DNA from: Fenollaria sporofastidiosus
GTDB lineage: Bacteria > Bacillota > Clostridia > Tissierellales > Peptoniphilaceae
DNA length: 64,000 nt
Assembly: GCF_943169635.2 (NCBI RefSeq)
Contig: NZ_OW968186.1
Location: 1,488,001-1,552,000 of the forward strand
Direction of reading: 5' to 3'
The notes below the pieces were generated by a model. That model was not told the origin of the DNA, did no database searches, and saw only the letters and a list, made by a program, of their open reading frames with translations. A program made the translations under genes and the position numbers. Shown here piece by piece: positions 43,575 through 53,262 of the stretch. Position 1 is the first letter of the stretch. Each line of letters begins with the position of its first letter.

Positions 43575-45345
43575 CTAGATCAACCTTTATAGATACTTCG
43601 TGTAGCTGCTTGTCATCAACTTCGCTTGGTGCGCCTGTCAATAGGTCTGTTGCTGATTGTGTCTTAGGGAAGGCTATAACGTCTTTGATGTTTTCGTGCT
43701 TTGTAAGTAATTGAACGAATCTGTCAAGTCCATAAGCTATACCTCCATGAGGTGGAGCTCCGTACTTGAAGGCCTCGATGAAGAAACCAAATTGTTCCTC
43801 AGCCCTTTCTTTAGTAAAGCCAAGTGCCTTGAACATCTTTTCTTGTAGCTCGGAGTTATTGATTCTTATACTGCCTCCACCAATCTCTTCGCCATTGATA
43901 ACTATGTCATATGCTTTTGCCTTAACAGTATCTTTTCTTTCTTCGATATATGGTATGTCTTCAATCTTTGGATGTGTGAATGGATGGTGCATAGCCATGT
44001 ATCTTCCTTCTTCTTCACTATATTCAAATAGTGGGAAGTCTGTTATCCAAAGTAGTTCAAACTTGTCTGGATCGTTTAAATTAAGTTCTCTAGCTACTTC
44101 ATTTCTTAAGTTGCCAAGTGTCTTCTTAACAACAGATTTTTTATCTGCAACAAATAAAATTAAGTCATTGTTCTTAATATCCATCTCTTTAATAAGAGCT
44201 TCTTTTTCTTCATCAGTAAAGAATTTTGCTATAGGGCCTGTAAATTCATTTTCTACATACTTAACCCAAGCAAGTCCCTTTGCTCCAAATGTCTTTGCAA
44301 AGTCTTCTAGCTTAGTGATATCTTTTCTAGTAAACTTTTCTTGGTAGCCATTAATATTGATAGCGTTAACCATATTACCAGCATCTACAGTATCTTTGAA
44401 CACCTTAAAGCCACTGTTTTTAAATATGCTGCTTACATCGTGAATCAAAAAGCCAAATCTTAAGTCTGGTTTATCCACACCGTACTTATCCATAGCTTCA
44501 TCAAATGGCATTCTTCTTAAAGGAAGCTTGATATCTATATCCAAAATCTCTTTGAATATATGAGCAATAAGCTGTTCATTGATTGACATAACATCGTCTT
44601 CATCAACGAAGCTCATTTCGATATCGACTTGTGTAAACTCTGGTTGCCTATTGGCTCTAAGGTCTTCGTCTCTGAAGCACTTAGTGATTTGATAGTATCT
44701 ATCCATGCCTGATACCATTAGTAATTGCTTAAATAATTGTGGAGATTGTGGAAGTGCAAAGAACTTTCCAGGGTTAACTCTACTTGGAACGATATAGTCT
44801 CTTGCTCCTTCTGGAGTTGACTTGCCAAGTATAGGTGTCTCTATCTCAATAAATCTGTGATCATTTAAAAAGTCTCTAAATGCTTTGTAAATTTTCGCTC
44901 TTGTCATAAGAGTCTTTTGCATGAATGGCTTTCTTAAGTCTAAGAATCTGTACTTAAGTCTCATTTGCTCACCTACATTGTCATCGTCTTTTACGTAGAT
45001 AGGTGGAGTTTGAGCTGTGTCAAGTATCTTTAGCTCATCAGCTAACACTTCGATATCTCCTGTAGCTATGTGAGGGTTCTTTTGTGATCTCTCTCTAACC
45101 TTACCTCTAACAGCGATAACGTACTCGCCCTTAAGTCCCTTCGCCTTCTCAAAGACATCCTTAGAGATTGTCTCATCAAAAACGACTTGAGATATACCAC
45201 TTATATCTCTTATATCAACGAAGATAAGTTGTCCTAGGTTTCTTTGAGTTTGCACCCAACCCATCAGCACAACTTCTCTTTCAATGTCTTTCATTCTTAG
45301 TTCGCCAGAGTAGTCACTCCTGCGTAAGTTTCCCATTGTTTCCAT
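43552..45345 (-). CDS. aspS: Aspartyl-tRNA synthetase
   Basis: Class II synthetase. 597 residues: N-terminal OB anticodon domain (VVLMGWVQTQRNLGQLIFVD), motif 1 (FLNDHRFIEIETPIL), motif 2 (CFRDEDLRANRQPEFTQVDI), the bacterial GAD insertion (about 285-425) and motif 3 (YGLDRFVQLL). ATG 45343-45345 after GGGAGG is chosen; the frame opens 14 codons earlier. I cannot tell from sequence whether it also charges tRNA-Asn. Follows hemZ after 16 bases. Confidence 0.97.
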   Translation of the reverse strand: METMGNLRRSDYSGELRMKDIEREVVLMGWVQTQRNLGQLIFVDIRDISGISQVVFDETISKDVFEKAKGLKGEYVIAVRGKVRERSQKNPHIATGDIEVLADELKILDTAQTPPIYVKDDDNVGEQMRLKYRFLDLRKPFMQKTLMTRAKIYKAFRDFLNDHRFIEIETPILGKSTPEGARDYIVPSRVNPGKFFALPQSPQLFKQLLMVSGMDRYYQITKCFRDEDLRANRQPEFTQVDIEMSFVDEDDVMSINEQLIAHIFKEILDIDIKLPLRRMPFDEAMDKYGVDKPDLRFGFLIHDVSSIFKNSGFKVFKDTVDAGNMVNAININGYQEKFTRKDITKLEDFAKTFGAKGLAWVKYVENEFTGPIAKFFTDEEKEALIKEMDIKNNDLILFVADKKSVVKKTLGNLRNEVARELNLNDPDKFELLWITDFPLFEYSEEEGRYMAMHHPFTHPKIEDIPYIEERKDTVKAKAYDIVINGEEIGGGSIRINNSELQEKMFKALGFTKERAEEQFGFFIEAFKYGAPPHGGIAYGLDRFVQLLTKHENIKDVIAFPKTQSATDLLTGAPSEVDDKQLHEVSIKVDLDEAQKND

Positions 45346-45361
45346 AAATATCCTCCCAATA

Positions 45362-46627
45362 TTACAATATATCTTTATTATAAACACTGTTTATATACAA
45401 TGCAATGTCCTTATAATTAAATTTACGCCTTAGCTCAGCGACTTCAATGTACTTCGATACAGCACCCGCACCGAAGGCGTATATGCTTGTAAGGTCGTTC
45501 ATCGAAATTATATTATATATAGATGCCTTGTCTTTAAGTGCGAAGGCGACATTCTCAAGGTTAGAGTTTGTCATCTTCTGCCTGTACATATAGTACGGCT
45601 CGTAAGAGCTATCATAAAGCAAGGTGTAAATTTCTTTTGATAAGTCAATATTTTCTAATCTAAACTGCTCCTTAGTAATGACAGAGCGTCTTTTAAGTGC
45701 CAGATTATGTATAGTAATCGACTCTGGCCTCATCGCTATAAGCTTTTTTACTGAGTCAATATAATCAAGCTTTCCCTCTCCTTCAAGGCCTATAATAAGG
45801 TCCATGTTGATGTCGAAGTCATACACTCTTGCAAGCTCGTATGTCTTATAAAGCTCTTCAATATTTGCTCTTCTGTGAACCCTCTTAAGCGTTTGTTCAT
45901 TCATAGTCTGCGGGTTAATACATATCCTTGTAACTCCATACTCATCTAAAATATCTAGCAAAGATGCGTCCATAGTGTCAGCTCTGCCACACTCAAAGGT
46001 AAGTTCTTTGAACTTATAATTTTCTTTTATGTATTTTAAGAGTCTTTCTATGCTATCGTGATCAAGGGCAGATGGAGTCCCTCCGCCTATGTATATGCTG
46101 TCAGGCTCGGATATATCTCTTCTCTTACTCTCCATACTCATCTCATAGATCACGGCTTCTACATACTTTGCATAGTCGTAGTTCTTCTTTGTGATATCGT
46201 TTGTGTAGAACGAACAATATGAGCAGATGCCTTTGCAAAATGGTATGTGTAGATACAAGCTGTACTTTGGCTTAAAAGATAGAGCCTGATTCTTGTAAGT
46301 TCTCTCTAAAAGTTCAAACTTTTCATCCGAGATAAAAAACTTTTCTTTGAAAGCCTCCTTATCATCAGACCTCGCATATAGCTTTAGTGGCTTAATTCCT
46401 GTAAGTATGCCCCAAGGTAGACTTATGTCTTCTTTCAAAAACTCCTTATATATCAGGGTCTTCATCTCGTTATTACTAAGTCCATCAAATGAAGTAAAAA
46501 TTCTTTCACTTCCATCTATAGAAAAGCGTATGCCGCTTTCTAAAATCTCATAACTAATGCCATCTCTAATGTTTTGAAGCTCCCAAAAGAGCTCTTTTAT
46601 TACCTTTATACTAGCTTCTCTTAGCAT
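45362..46627 (-). CDS. hemZ: HemZ-like coproporphyrinogen III dehydrogenase (radical SAM)
   Basis: 421-residue radical SAM protein of the HemN/HemW/HemZ group; the cluster motif is C-x3-C-x2-C in CKGICSYCSFY near residue 130, followed by YIGGGTPSALD and CINPQTMNEQTLKRVHR. The N-terminal 120 residues match the extra region of HemZ rather than HemW. Heme synthesis is uncertain in this kind of anaerobe, so the true substrate may be something else; no other heme gene is visible. It overlaps the metallo-hydrolase gene by 17 bases. Confidence 0.85.
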   Translation of the reverse strand: MLREASIKVIKELFWELQNIRDGISYEILESGIRFSIDGSERIFTSFDGLSNNEMKTLIYKEFLKEDISLPWGILTGIKPLKLYARSDDKEAFKEKFFISDEKFELLERTYKNQALSFKPKYSLYLHIPFCKGICSYCSFYTNDITKKNYDYAKYVEAVIYEMSMESKRRDISEPDSIYIGGGTPSALDHDSIERLLKYIKENYKFKELTFECGRADTMDASLLDILDEYGVTRICINPQTMNEQTLKRVHRRANIEELYKTYELARVYDFDINMDLIIGLEGEGKLDYIDSVKKLIAMRPESITIHNLALKRRSVITKEQFRLENIDLSKEIYTLLYDSSYEPYYMYRQKMTNSNLENVAFALKDKASIYNIISMNDLTSIYAFGAGAVSKYIEVAELRRKFNYKDIALYINSVYNKDIL

Positions 46628-47240
46628 TTATGTAAGGATTGTTTGCCCTTTCTTCTTCAGAACTTGTATTCATACTATGTCCCGGATATATTATATGATT
46701 ACCTTCTATCGCCAAAACTTTATTAACCGAGTCAATAAGTTCAGCTTCGTCGCCGCCATAAAGATCGCTTCTACCAACTGAGTGGAAAAATATAGTATCG
46801 CCTACGAATAAATCATCACCGATTTGATAAGTAAGGCCGCCCTTTGTATGTCCAGGAGTCTTTATAACATTAACAACTACGTCTCCAAATTGCATAGGAC
46901 CTTCTTTGTCGATAGTGTGGTCTATATTTATAGGCTCGTCTATATAGTTTCTCATCTTATCGTTAAGCATAAAGTCTGTTCTTTGAGTCATCTCATAATC
47001 ATCTTTTGAAAGGTAGCTAGGGGCGCTGCTTAATTCTCTTAAGGCGTTTACTCCTAGAACATGATCAAAGTGACCATGTGTTAAGAGTATCGCTTTTAAA
47101 TTTAATTTATGCTCTTGCATATATGCATATAAGTCGTCTGCATTGCCGCCTACGTCAATAATTACCGCATCACCACTGTCGCTGCTGACAATGTATGAAT
47201 TAGAGCCATAAACTCCAACATTTTTCTTAAAAATATTCAT
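46611..47240 (-). CDS. Metallo-beta-lactamase fold hydrolase (glyoxalase II-like)
   Basis: 209 residues with the complete metal signature: THGHFDHVLG (HxHxDH) near 54, GHTKGG near 131, VGDTIF near 147 and YPGHSMNT near 190. Relatives are annotated as hydroxyacylglutathione hydrolase-like; in an anaerobe probably without glutathione the substrate is unknown. The position dtd-MBL-hemZ is conserved in clostridia. Its stop region overlaps hemZ. Confidence 0.88.
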   Translation of the reverse strand: MNIFKKNVGVYGSNSYIVSSDSGDAVIIDVGGNADDLYAYMQEHKLNLKAILLTHGHFDHVLGVNALRELSSAPSYLSKDDYEMTQRTDFMLNDKMRNYIDEPINIDHTIDKEGPMQFGDVVVNVIKTPGHTKGGLTYQIGDDLFVGDTIFFHSVGRSDLYGGDEAELIDSVNKVLAIEGNHIIYPGHSMNTSSEEERANNPYINAKRS

Positions 47241-47690
47241 TTAAAACTCCTTCTTTGAATCTAATAATATAGTTACCGGTCCAGATAGATGTGCGTGTAT
47301 GTGCATATCTGCTCCAAAGACTCCCGATTTAAAATTTATCCCGCCTATCTTTAATTTCTCTTTAAACATTTCATAATAGCTTTCAGCCTTCTCTGCCTTT
47401 GCGCTCTTCATAAAGTTAGGTCTGTTGCCTTTTCTAGCGTCACCATATAGTGTGAACTGCGAAACAAGAAGTATCTCACCGTCAATGTCTTGCACCGATA
47501 GATTCATCTTGTCTTCTTCGTCAGAGAAAATTCTCATATTAGTAACTTTTTTAAAAATATATTCAAGATCAGCATCTGTATCGTCATCTTCAACAGCAAT
47601 GTAGACAAGCAAGCCGCCCTGTATTTCGCTTATAAGCTTGTCATCTACTTCCAGGCGAGTCTCTTTTACTCTTTGTACAACCGCTCTCAT
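47241..47690 (-). CDS. dtd: D-aminoacyl-tRNA deacylase
   Basis: Hydrolyses D-amino acids and glycine wrongly attached to tRNA. 149 residues starting MRAVVQRVKETRLEVDD, with LLVSQFTLYGDARKGNRP near 75 and the cis-proline motif GPVTILLD near 136. Starts two bases after the relA stop; relA-dtd is a standard Firmicutes pair. Confidence 0.97.
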   Translation of the reverse strand: MRAVVQRVKETRLEVDDKLISEIQGGLLVYIAVEDDDTDADLEYIFKKVTNMRIFSDEEDKMNLSVQDIDGEILLVSQFTLYGDARKGNRPNFMKSAKAEKAESYYEMFKEKLKIGGINFKSGVFGADMHIHAHLSGPVTILLDSKKEF

Positions 47691-47692
47691 CT

Positions 47693-49837
47693 CTATGCCC
47701 TGTAGACATCTAGAACGCCGTTGATGGTCTTAAGTTTTTGCATCATCTTATCTAGTTCTTCCCTTCCCGAAACTTCAAATGTTAAATATATAAATATATC
47801 GCTTATAGTGTTGCTCTTTGCACTTAAGGATTGTATACCAATGCCTGCTTCCTTTGCCATGGCTGTGATTTCAGAAAGTATACCAGTTCTGTCAACCGCT
47901 CTGATGGTTACATTAGCAAGGAATTTTTCACTCGCTGCAACATCCCACTCAGCTTCCAGGCATCTGTCCGAGTCAAGTAAGTTAGCAATGTTTGTGCAGT
48001 CCTTTCTGTGTATAGAAACACCGTAGCCTCTTGTTACGAAGCCAATGATTTCGTCGCCAGGAACTGGGTTACAGCACTTAGCAAACTTTATCTTCATGCC
48101 TTCAAGTCCGTCTATCCTAACTCCTGTTGCATCCTTCTTTGATGAAGAGCTCTTTAAGTAGTCGTCCTCGTTCTTAGTTAGGCCGATATTTTCAATTGCA
48201 TTCTTTATATTTATTATTTTATTTATAACAAGCTTTTCTTTAAAATTGCCATAGCCAATAGACGCAAATAAATCACTAATCGAGTTTATCGAAAGCTCTT
48301 TTGCAAGCTTATGGTAAATTTTTTCGTTGTCCAATATATTTAAGTCTAAGCCAAGCTTCTTAGCTTCTCTTTCAAATAGTTCCTTACCCTTCTCGATGCT
48401 GATGTCCTTTTCTTTAGACTTGAACCATTGCTTTATCTTCTGCCTTGCTCTTGGGCTCTTTACAAACTTTAGCCAGTCCCTACTTGGTCCTGTTGATGAC
48501 TTTTGTGTGATGATCTCGACTATATTGCCATTCTTAAGCTTATAGTTAAGTGGAACTATCCTTGAGTCAACCTTAGCACCAACGCATGTGTTACCTACAC
48601 CTGTGTGCACTCTATAAGCAAAGTCAACTGGTGTCGAGCCTTCTGGTAGGTCAACAACATCGCCGTTAGGTGTGAATACGAAGACCTCATCATCAAAGAA
48701 GTCAATCTTAAGAGTATCGATAAACTCTTTTGGATCCTTTAAGTCCTTTTGCCACTCTAATAATTGTCTTAACCAGTCAAGCTTATTGTCAACATCTTTG
48801 CCTTGTGCCTTGCCGCCCTTATACTTCCAATGCGCAGCAATACCAAACTCAGCAACTTCGTGCATCTCATATGTTCTTATCTGAATCTCAAATATCTCTC
48901 CAGTGTCAGAGATTACAGTTGTATGTAAGGACTGATACATATTTGGCTTAGGCATGGCTATGTAGTCTTTAAATCTTCCTGGAAGCGGCTTCCACATCGA
49001 GTGGACTATACCTAAGACAGCGTAGCAATCCTTAACCGTGTCTACCAATATCCTCACAGCTATAAGGTCATATATGCTCTCAAAGCTCTTGCTCTTGCCC
49101 TTCATCTTCTTATATATACTGTAGAAGTTCTTAGGCCTGCCGCTTATGTCGTAGTGAAGCTCTTGCTTATCAAGTTCAAGGGATATCCTCTTTATAATCT
49201 CATTAATCTCTTTCTCGCGCTCCGATCTCTTCTTGTTAATCTTCTCAACCAAGTCGTAGTAGCCTTCTGGGTCAAGGTATCTAAGAGATAAGTCCTCAAG
49301 CTCCCACTTAATCTTGAATATTCCGAGTCTTCCAGCAAGTGGTGCGTATATCTCTATAGTCTCCTTAGCCTTTTGCTTTCTCTTCTCTTCATTCATATAC
49401 TCAAGCGTACGAAGGTTGTGAAGTCTGTCGGCAAGCTTAACTATGATGACTCTTATGTCGTTATTCATAGCAAGAATCATCTTTCTTAAGTTCTCAGCTT
49501 GGAAAGCCTCCGAGCTCTTATAATTTAACTTGTTTAATTTAGTTACACCATCGACAATGTTTGCGATGTCTTCTGTAAATAAATTTTTAACATCATCATA
49601 AGTTGCAGGCGTATCTTCAACAACATCATGAAGCAAAGCCGATATGATGGTTTCAACGTCCATATCTAGGTCAGCTAGTATGATAGCTACATTGACAGGG
49701 TGAATAATATAAGGCTCTCCAGACTTTCTCTTTTGATCCTTATGCATCTCGCTTGCATATTCATAAGCCTTCATAACAAAAGCAATCTCGTCCTTTGTCA
49801 TGTACTTTTCAATAATTTTAATTAAATCTTCTATCAT
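47693..49837 (-). CDS. relA: Bifunctional (p)ppGpp synthetase/hydrolase RelA/SpoT
   Basis: Makes and degrades the stringent-response alarmone. 714 residues: HD hydrolase domain (RKSGEPYIIHPVNVA, LLHDVVEDT, KLADRLHNLRTL), synthetase domain (YDLIAVRILVD, GRFKDYIAMPKPNMYQSLHT), TGS domain (VFTPNGDVVDLPEGSTPVDF), zinc-finger/helical region (FAKCCNPVPGDEIIGF) and C-terminal ACT domain. All motifs needed for both activities are present, so it is the long Rel type. Between recJ and dtd. Confidence 0.97.
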   Translation of the reverse strand: MIEDLIKIIEKYMTKDEIAFVMKAYEYASEMHKDQKRKSGEPYIIHPVNVAIILADLDMDVETIISALLHDVVEDTPATYDDVKNLFTEDIANIVDGVTKLNKLNYKSSEAFQAENLRKMILAMNNDIRVIIVKLADRLHNLRTLEYMNEEKRKQKAKETIEIYAPLAGRLGIFKIKWELEDLSLRYLDPEGYYDLVEKINKKRSEREKEINEIIKRISLELDKQELHYDISGRPKNFYSIYKKMKGKSKSFESIYDLIAVRILVDTVKDCYAVLGIVHSMWKPLPGRFKDYIAMPKPNMYQSLHTTVISDTGEIFEIQIRTYEMHEVAEFGIAAHWKYKGGKAQGKDVDNKLDWLRQLLEWQKDLKDPKEFIDTLKIDFFDDEVFVFTPNGDVVDLPEGSTPVDFAYRVHTGVGNTCVGAKVDSRIVPLNYKLKNGNIVEIITQKSSTGPSRDWLKFVKSPRARQKIKQWFKSKEKDISIEKGKELFEREAKKLGLDLNILDNEKIYHKLAKELSINSISDLFASIGYGNFKEKLVINKIINIKNAIENIGLTKNEDDYLKSSSSKKDATGVRIDGLEGMKIKFAKCCNPVPGDEIIGFVTRGYGVSIHRKDCTNIANLLDSDRCLEAEWDVAASEKFLANVTIRAVDRTGILSEITAMAKEAGIGIQSLSAKSNTISDIFIYLTFEVSGREELDKMMQKLKTINGVLDVYRA

Positions 49838-49841
49838 AAGC

Positions 49842-51593
49842 TCACCTCCTAAACCTAAAGTGCTTTATATTTATATCAAGGCTCTTAGTGCCCATATATT
49901 CATTAACTTGAAGATTGTAGCAAATATCCATAATTATCTCTTTGCCATCAGCTAAATCTCTGTTAATGTCAGATTCATATTGATCTAAGTAGTCTTTCTT
50001 AAACTCATCTTCCTTGTAGAATAGTATAGCTGTTATCAGATTGTCAAGCTTTGTTCTAAACCTTAGCTTTATAACGTTGCGGTTCTGTCCAAATACATTA
50101 ATACTTTTCAAAACAAGATCTTTATCTGCAAATAAAACTTCAGGATTCTTCTCACCGAATGGCTTTAGCTTCTCTATGCTGTCATAAGTTGAAAATTTTT
50201 GAAAATCAACTGGATAAAGTGCATCAATATATACCTTCTCGACCTTGTCATCGTCAGTTAGATTGGAATTTTTATTCATGAAATCAACAAAGGCATCATA
50301 ATTTTCAACTTTTAACTCCAAGCCCGCCGCTAGCTTATGGCCTCCAAACTTATTTAAGTACTCCTTGGCCTTGCTTAGCTCATCAAAAAGGTTGTACTCC
50401 TCTATAGATCTTGCAGAACCATACAGAATACCGTCTTCTTCATATAGGGCTATCGCAGGTCTGTAGTACCTTTCCTTAAGCCTTCCAGCGACAATACCTG
50501 CAACACTTCTCTCAAGATTTTTCGATTTTACAACTATAAGATCCTTAGCATCAAAATTTTCATCCGCTTCAATCGCCTTTATAGCCTCGTCGTAGCCAAG
50601 CTCTGTTAAGTCCTTTCTCTCCTGATTAAGTGCATATAGCTCCTTGCAGATATCTATAATCTTGTCGTCATCATAAGACTCAAAAGCTGCAATTGCGTGA
50701 TTGGCATTGCTTAGTCTGCCTATAGCGTTGACCGATGGTCCTAAGATAAAGCCGATGTGAAAAACATTTATATCTTTATCAATTTTTAGCTCGCTCTTTA
50801 GATGAGAAAAAACCTTAGATGGTCTTTTATTCATAAGCTCCAAGCCCCTCTTTAAGAGGTCTCGGTTCTCATCAAGAAGCGGCATGATGTCAGTTATAGT
50901 TGCAAAGGCTGCATACTGAATTATCTCATCTATAAGGTCTGGATCAAATTCATAATCCTTGCTAATGTATGTGATCAGCTTAAAGGCAACGAATGCTCCA
51001 CAAATCTCTGTGAATGGATAAGTAGACTTTTCCACCTTAGGATCAATTATCGCATCAGCGTCTACCTTAATTTCCTTACCATCTTCTATCTTTGGTAAAT
51101 GGTGGTCAGTAACAATAACTTTTATGCCTTGCTCCTTTGCATACTCTATAGCCTCAAAAGCCGATACACCATTGTCACAAGTAATTATTAGCTTAACCTT
51201 GTCATTAAGACAATTATCAACTATACGCTTATTTATACCGTAGCCATCCGCCTTTCTGTCCGGCACTTCAAAACTTGCATCAGCACCAAAGTACTTAAGA
51301 GCTCTTAAAAGTATTGTGCAGGACATAATGCCATCCGAGTCATAGTCGCCTACAATGCGTATCCTCTTTTGATTTTTTATAGCGTCCCCTATAAGCTCAC
51401 GTGCTAAGTCCATGTCAGGCAAGCCTTCAGTGCGGTAAATCTTTGTGTAGTCATCATTTAAGTAGTCGATGACATCATCAGTTTCAACGACCCCTCTGTT
51501 ACAAAGAACTTTCGCTAATAAATCATCCTTAACTACGCTCTTAACATCTGCATATTTATCTGCATTTCTATTTTTTATAAACCATTTTTGCAT
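49842..51593 (-). CDS. recJ: Single-stranded-DNA-specific exonuclease RecJ
   Basis: 5'-3' single-strand exonuclease of recombination and mismatch repair, DHH superfamily. 583 residues with motif I GDYDSDGIMS near 80, D-containing CDNGVSAFE near 138, the DHH motif VTDHHLP near 160, and the DHHA1 domain with GGHKLAAGLE near 393 and a C-terminal OB fold. Close to the short end of the family. First gene of the leftward recJ-relA-dtd-MBL-hemZ-aspS-tcdA-rseC-glyA run; -10 TATAAT at 51622-51627 on the minus strand. Confidence 0.95.
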   Translation of the reverse strand: MQKWFIKNRNADKYADVKSVVKDDLLAKVLCNRGVVETDDVIDYLNDDYTKIYRTEGLPDMDLARELIGDAIKNQKRIRIVGDYDSDGIMSCTILLRALKYFGADASFEVPDRKADGYGINKRIVDNCLNDKVKLIITCDNGVSAFEAIEYAKEQGIKVIVTDHHLPKIEDGKEIKVDADAIIDPKVEKSTYPFTEICGAFVAFKLITYISKDYEFDPDLIDEIIQYAAFATITDIMPLLDENRDLLKRGLELMNKRPSKVFSHLKSELKIDKDINVFHIGFILGPSVNAIGRLSNANHAIAAFESYDDDKIIDICKELYALNQERKDLTELGYDEAIKAIEADENFDAKDLIVVKSKNLERSVAGIVAGRLKERYYRPAIALYEEDGILYGSARSIEEYNLFDELSKAKEYLNKFGGHKLAAGLELKVENYDAFVDFMNKNSNLTDDDKVEKVYIDALYPVDFQKFSTYDSIEKLKPFGEKNPEVLFADKDLVLKSINVFGQNRNVIKLRFRTKLDNLITAILFYKEDEFKKDYLDQYESDINRDLADGKEIIMDICYNLQVNEYMGTKSLDINIKHFRFRR

Positions 51594-51830
51594 ACAATAA
51601 CCCCATTATCTATATTTATTTATTATATCACAAAGCGCTGTATATTAAAAGCCTTTTTTATAAAGAATATCAATATAGCATAGCTCAATTTCAAGTCTTA
51701 GGAGGAGCTCTCTATATACCTTTCTTACTATATAGTAAGACGCCTCGCATATAGTAGCAGCCTTGCTATATAGTGGGAGGCTCTTGATATGTTGAAACTA
51801 AAGTGTCATATAGCTGCAAAAGAGCATAAG
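51594..51830. other. Intergenic region with short palindromes
   Basis: No gene seen. CTTACTATATAGTAAG at about 51724-51739 is a perfect 16-base palindrome, and the words CATATAGTAG and GCTATATAGTGG follow within 40 bases, so the core (A/C)TATATAGT occurs several times. The purpose is unknown; a binding site or the relic of a small inverted-repeat element are possible. Confidence 0.4.
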
Positions 51831-51858
51831 AAAAGGTCTAGATGTGATCTAGACCCTT
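51828..51858 (-). terminator. Terminator of the ECF transporter operon
   Basis: GGTCTAGAT (51835-51843) and ATCTAGACC (51847-51855) form a perfect 9-bp stem with a 3-base loop. On the minus strand TTTTCTT follows. It lies about 40 bases behind the fused EcfA stop. A near-identical hairpin ends the other side of the cluster at 60572-60603. Confidence 0.8.
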
Positions 51859-51897
51859 CGTAATAAGACTGCCGTTTTAAATTTTATATAAACTTTT

Positions 51898-53262
51898 TTA
51901 TAATTCATAAACTTCATCAGCTACTTCATTTAAAAATTCTATGTCGTGTGAGACTATAAAAATTATTTTATCCATAGCTTTGTATTTTTTAATCAGTTCA
52001 GATATTTTTTCCATATTGGTATAATCCATACCGCTAGTTGGTTCATCATAGTAAACAAAAGTCGAGTCTTTACACATAACTGACGCTATTGCAAGTCTTT
52101 GCTTTTGTCCTCCCGATAAACTCATCGGGTGCCTTTCAATAAATTCGTCTAAGCCTAAATCTTTTAAAATGATTTTTGCCTTTTCCTCGTCAAAATTCTT
52201 TACACCTAGACTAAGCTCTTTGAATACTTCATCTGTGAATAATTGATGGTTCACATCTTGCATAACAAGTGAAGAGTTTTTGAGTCTTTCTTTTTTAGAT
52301 AATTTCTCGCCTTTAAAATAAATTTCTTCTTTTGATTTTTTCTCAAGACCAATTAAGCATCTTAAGAGCGTTGACTTTCCTCGTCCATTGGATCCTATTA
52401 TGCCATAAATTTTGCCAAGCTTAAATGAGATGTCCTTTACACTTAAACGCTCATCATCAGTAAATTTGTAGCTAAGATTTTTTATCTGATACTCTCCACC
52501 GCCTTTTAGATAAGGAACTTCTAATTTACTTAATTCTTTATCTCTTAAGCTTAAAGCGTTCAAATCATTTTTGTCTAGCTTTAAAAATTCACTTCTAGTA
52601 TAAGTTTTTTTAATTTTGCCCTTATCTATTAAAAATACACGGTCAACTATATCCATCAAATAATAAATTCTATGCTCAGCTACAATTATGCTTATGCCCT
52701 TTTCTTTTAGTATCTTTAGCATCTTTGTCAAAACACTTATGCTTTTAATGTCCAAATTTGATGATGGCTCATCCATAACTATGATCTTTGTGCCTGCTAT
52801 ATAAGAAGCAGCAATGCAAAGTATTTGTTTTTCACCGCCAGATAGATTAAATATATTTCTGTTCAATAGATTTTTTATCGGGAAAATTTCTAGCATCTCA
52901 TTCAAACGCCTGTCCATCTCTTCTCTTGCAAGACCAATATTTTCTAAATAAAACAATAATTCTAATGTCGTATTTATATTAAAGAAATATGTCTTAGGAT
53001 TTTGAAAAACAGTTGAGACAAGCATTGAGATTTGATAAAGCTCCAAATCTTTTATATTTTTACCATCAATAATTATTTCGCCCTTTGTCTTTGCGTTATC
53101 ATATCTTACAGCTAGTCCGTTTATAGAATTTATTAAAGATGACTTACCGCTTCCGCTTTTTCCTGTAAATAGCACGCACTCTCCCTCGGCTATGGATAGT
53201 GATATATCATCTATTATATGTTCTTTGCCATAATCAAGGCTTAAATTTTTTATTTCTACCAT
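51898..53262 (-). CDS. ECF transporter fused ATPase (EcfA-EcfA')
   Basis: 454 residues comprising two complete ABC ATPase domains in tandem. First: Walker A GKSGSGKSS near residue 36, signature NLSGGEKQI, Walker B IIVMDEPSSN. Second, from about 255: Walker A GSNGRGKST, signature SLSGGQKQR, Walker B FVYYDEPTSG. Such double-NBD proteins energise ECF vitamin or metal uptake systems. The last residues are DEVYEL. Overlaps EcfT by seven bases and is last in the cluster's leftward operon. Confidence 0.9.
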   Translation of the reverse strand: MVEIKNLSLDYGKEHIIDDISLSIAEGECVLFTGKSGSGKSSLINSINGLAVRYDNAKTKGEIIIDGKNIKDLELYQISMLVSTVFQNPKTYFFNINTTLELLFYLENIGLAREEMDRRLNEMLEIFPIKNLLNRNIFNLSGGEKQILCIAASYIAGTKIIVMDEPSSNLDIKSISVLTKMLKILKEKGISIIVAEHRIYYLMDIVDRVFLIDKGKIKKTYTRSEFLKLDKNDLNALSLRDKELSKLEVPYLKGGGEYQIKNLSYKFTDDERLSVKDISFKLGKIYGIIGSNGRGKSTLLRCLIGLEKKSKEEIYFKGEKLSKKERLKNSSLVMQDVNHQLFTDEVFKELSLGVKNFDEEKAKIILKDLGLDEFIERHPMSLSGGQKQRLAIASVMCKDSTFVYYDEPTSGMDYTNMEKISELIKKYKAMDKIIFIVSHDIEFLNEVADEVYEL

